A stretch of DNA of 52,451 bases. Source: an uncultured Eubacterium sp. (GTDB lineage Bacteria; Bacillota; Clostridia; Lachnospirales; Lachnospiraceae). Location of the stretch: the NCBI GenBank assembly GCA_910584645.1, contig CAJUAU010000021.1, positions 1 through 52,451 of the forward strand. Reading direction: 5' to 3'. The notes below the pieces were generated by a model, which was given only the letters and a program-made list of their open reading frames with translations, was not told the DNA's origin and searched no databases. Made by a program: the position numbers and the translations under genes. Below, piece by piece: positions 50,623 to 52,451 of the stretch (the stretch's first letter is position 1; each line of letters begins with the position of its first letter).

Positions 50623-51984
50623 CTAATTACGTGCCGCATGCAGTATCTGCTCCAGATCGGCGATAAGTTCCTTAGAGTATTCCTCGGCCTCCCTGTAAAT
50701 CTGTTCGGCTTCCGTATAGGAGCTGCTGTTTAGTGCCTCAATGATGGTGGCGCCAAACTGATGGAATTTTCTGTGCTTCATTTCCAGTGCTTCCCATACA
50801 GGCATAATGACAGGGATACGGGGTTTTACGGAATAGTAAAAATGACCAAATCCGCATTTTGTGGAATCCAGCTGCAATGGTGTGACATTATGGGTCTCAA
50901 CCATATTTCTCAGATTATTGAGCCAGGTCCGGTGAGCGGTAATGGCATCTCTGACATATTTGGCAAATTCCGAATTCTCTAAGTGGTAGAAGGCATCCTG
51001 AGACAGGATCCCCATTTGTTTCGCAGTAGCATCCAGAGTCTTTTCAATGCCAACGACGGGTTCTACAGCTTTTCTCAGATCAGCACTGACCTGGTTCATA
51101 AAACTGGTGCTGTTCCTGAGCTGATTTTCCATTTCGTTCATGGAACTGCTGATGCTCTCACTTACTTCAGCGATGGAACGGATGGAATCATTTACCCTGG
51201 AAACACTCTGCTGGCTCTCCCTGTTCAGATCCCATACATAGTTAATCTTCTTTGACATCGCTTCCAATGATTCAACGGTATTTGAGGCACTTTGTACACT
51301 CTTTTCAGAAGCTTCTTTGATGGTTTCCACAAACTGTTCCATATTGCTGGTAAGTTTCTGTGTTTCTCCAGCTAATGTACCGATTTCTTCTGCCACAACA
51401 GCGAAACCTTTCCCCGCCTCCCCGGCTCTTGCCGCTTCGATAGAGGCATTTAATGATAACAGGTTCGTCTGCAGGGAGATGGCATTGATCCCGGCAATAA
51501 CATCACTTATGTACTCCAGTATCTGCAGCAGTTTATCCATATCTTTCTGAAGTTCCAAAGAGATATCGATGGTCTGTCCGGAGAGGTCCCGAATGGTTGT
51601 CAGTTCATTTTGGCCTTCCTGAATTTTCTCAAATACATCATTGGTATCAGAAGATACCTTAACGATCGTACCTGTCAGCTGTTCATGCTGGTTATTGTTT
51701 CTCCCTCCGGCAGAATCCGCAGAACCGCCGAAAATGGTCTCTGTAGCATTTGCTACGCTGCGGGAGATATCAACTATTTTTTCTGTCTGATACTGCATGG
51801 TCAGGTCAAGTGAACTGATCTGCATAACGGCTTTGATATTTTTCTCAAAAATCTCTCCGAATTGTCTTCTTCCGCTTTGTAATCGCTCATAGATATCCTG
51901 CAGATCTGGATCTTTTGCATAATCTGCTTCTTTCATTTCGGAAATTGCTTTTACAAGCGCAGCCTTACTTGTTTTTAGTGCCAT
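50623..51984 (-). CDS. Soluble CZB chemoreceptor carried as cargo (unit 2)
   Basis: 453 residues, identical to the unit 1 receptor, with an intact signalling tip and CZB motifs. It reads towards the recombinase of the same unit. Its promoter lies inside the last 100 bp before the right junction, so it does not depend on flanking cotJC transcription. Confidence 0.92.
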   Translation of the reverse strand: MALKTSKAALVKAISEMKEADYAKDPDLQDIYERLQSGRRQFGEIFEKNIKAVMQISSLDLTMQYQTEKIVDISRSVANATETIFGGSADSAGGRNNNQHEQLTGTIVKVSSDTNDVFEKIQEGQNELTTIRDLSGQTIDISLELQKDMDKLLQILEYISDVIAGINAISLQTNLLSLNASIEAARAGEAGKGFAVVAEEIGTLAGETQKLTSNMEQFVETIKEASEKSVQSASNTVESLEAMSKKINYVWDLNRESQQSVSRVNDSIRSIAEVSESISSSMNEMENQLRNSTSFMNQVSADLRKAVEPVVGIEKTLDATAKQMGILSQDAFYHLENSEFAKYVRDAITAHRTWLNNLRNMVETHNVTPLQLDSTKCGFGHFYYSVKPRIPVIMPVWEALEMKHRKFHQFGATIIEALNSSSYTEAEQIYREAEEYSKELIADLEQILHAARN

Positions 51985-52127
51985 TGGTCATCTCCTTTTT
52001 TAAATTTATTCCCGTCAGCCTTTCCGAACGCAAAAGCCCGTATTTTCGTCCATTATATGCCACGGGGATTCTTCCCTGAGACAGTTCTTTGTACGCAGCT
52101 GCACACAAGAACTAAGTATATACTTTC

Positions 52128-52155
52128 ATAATAAGGGATTCTGTATATTTTGCAA
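52128..52155 (-). promoter_or_regulatory. Promoter of the unit 2 chemoreceptor
   Basis: Copy of the unit 1 promoter: TTGCAA (52150-52155), 16-nt spacer, TATTAT (52128-52133) on the minus strand. Confidence 0.55.
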
Positions 52156-52211
52156 GCTTTTTTTGCATTTTTTTAATGGTATTTTTGTGAAATTTTAAAT
52201 TTATGCTGTTC

Positions 52212-52451
52212 TTATAAAGCTGCACCCTCTGCTGCCATATCTTCGTGCAGGTCCGCAAGCGGATCTCCTGTAGACTGGATCATGGAAGCGCTCCATGGTT
52301 CACCGGAAGCTGCCTGAGGCCACAGACCGATGGTGTGATCAATATAGTAGGGAGCAAAGCCCTGTTCCTGAAGTTCCTCAGCAGTAAGGTTTTTCGTCAG
52401 CTGATGGACGATGGCGCATACGATCTCCATGTGAGCAAGTTCTTCTGTACC
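52212..52451 (-). CDS. cotJC: Spore coat protein CotJC, 5' part (gene split by mobile element; runs off the window)
   Basis: The frame enters from beyond the window edge as GTEELAHMEIVCAIVHQL, where EELAHME is the metal-ligand motif of manganese catalases and CotJC. It continues through FAPYYIDHTIGLWPQ to DPLADLHEDMAAE, and then reads four element-encoded residues (GAAL) to a TAA at 52212-52214. In the split state the product is therefore truncated. The last native codons GCA GCA GAG are the attachment core. The gene start, and any cotJA/cotJB partners, lie outside the window. Confidence 0.9.
   Translation of the reverse strand, partial: GTEELAHMEIVCAIVHQLTKNLTAEELQEQGFAPYYIDHTIGLWPQAASGEPWSASMIQSTGDPLADLHEDMAAEGAAL
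52227..52235. other. Right attachment core (attR) of the cotJC element
   Basis: CTCTGCTGC with element sequence on the left (AAGCTGCAC) and cotJC sequence (CATATCTTCGTG) on the right. Joined to the left flank (GCTTTTTG) it recreates the uninterrupted attB site. Confidence 0.88.

Larger units (their letters stand above)
48723..52226 (+). mobile_element. cotJC intervening element, unit 2 (3504 bp)
   Basis: A direct tandem copy of unit 1, the same length to the base and encoding identical proteins in every reading frame examined. Its right end joins the 5' part of cotJC at the core 52227-52235. Identity implies very recent duplication, integration of a circle into an occupied site, or an assembly effect of a circular or heterogeneous form. 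Confidence 0.85.

Noticed and set aside
45219..52226. Prophage or conjugative element
   Set aside because: Apart from the recombinase and the short protein there are no phage structural, replication, mobilisation or transfer genes in 3.5 kb.

Overview
The window looks like a chromosome segment of an anaerobic, spore-forming, motile Firmicute, most likely a gut Lachnospiraceae. The basis is a cotJC spore-coat gene, AbrB, RicT and YaaR genes in a Bacillus/Clostridium-type order, soluble CZB chemoreceptors, a CIRCE-controlled clpB, luxS, an Rpn-family protein, BspA-type leucine-rich repeats and mid-range G+C. No rRNA, tRNA or CRISPR array was seen.

Layout. 0-6.6 kb: a small lipoprotein and a 1900-residue RTX-type calcium-binding repeat protein. 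6.6-14.4 kb: a YhfC-type membrane protease, then a housekeeping run (PLP decarboxylase, guanylate-kinase-like, yaaR, holB, ricT, trmN6/yabB, rsmI, and abrB on the other strand). This mirrors the B. subtilis yaaO-tmk-yaaR-holB-yaaT-yabB-yabC-abrB region, with a guanylate-kinase-like gene where tmk would be. 14.5-16.8 kb: a Gx-transporter/NusG-domain-II pair and an Rpn-family gene. 16.8-29.5 kb: five paralogous secreted proteins with nearly identical signal peptides and lysine-rich Ig-like N-termini but different C-terminal domains. Each has its own promoter and terminator, and an unrelated A+T-rich two-gene module sits between the first and second. 29.5-37.9 kb: acyl-CoA synthetase, a BlaI/M56 sensor pair whose protease carries leucine-rich repeats, ilvE, luxS, two hypothetical genes and a soluble chemoreceptor. 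38-42.2 kb: a secreted GH59 (galactocerebrosidase family) enzyme with an AraC regulator. 42.3-45 kb: clpB under CIRCE.

The most striking region is 45.0-52.45 kb. The spore-coat gene cotJC (minus strand) is split by two identical 3504-bp units in direct tandem. Each unit encodes a 43-residue protein, a 521-residue large serine recombinase and, as its only other cargo, a soluble CZB chemoreceptor. A 9-bp core (CTCTGCTGC) lies at the left end, the middle junction and the right end. Joining the outer flanks through one core restores the cotJC reading frame exactly (...EDMAAEQKARLTYDN...). This is the layout of a sporulation-linked intervening element, like skin in sigK, but in cotJC, very small, in tandem, and carrying a chemoreceptor. 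Developmental excision is inferred, not shown.

A second candidate system is the five-member surface-protein array. Its near-identical N-terminal modules joined to variable binding-like C-terminal modules suggest a diversifying set of wall-associated receptors or adhesins.
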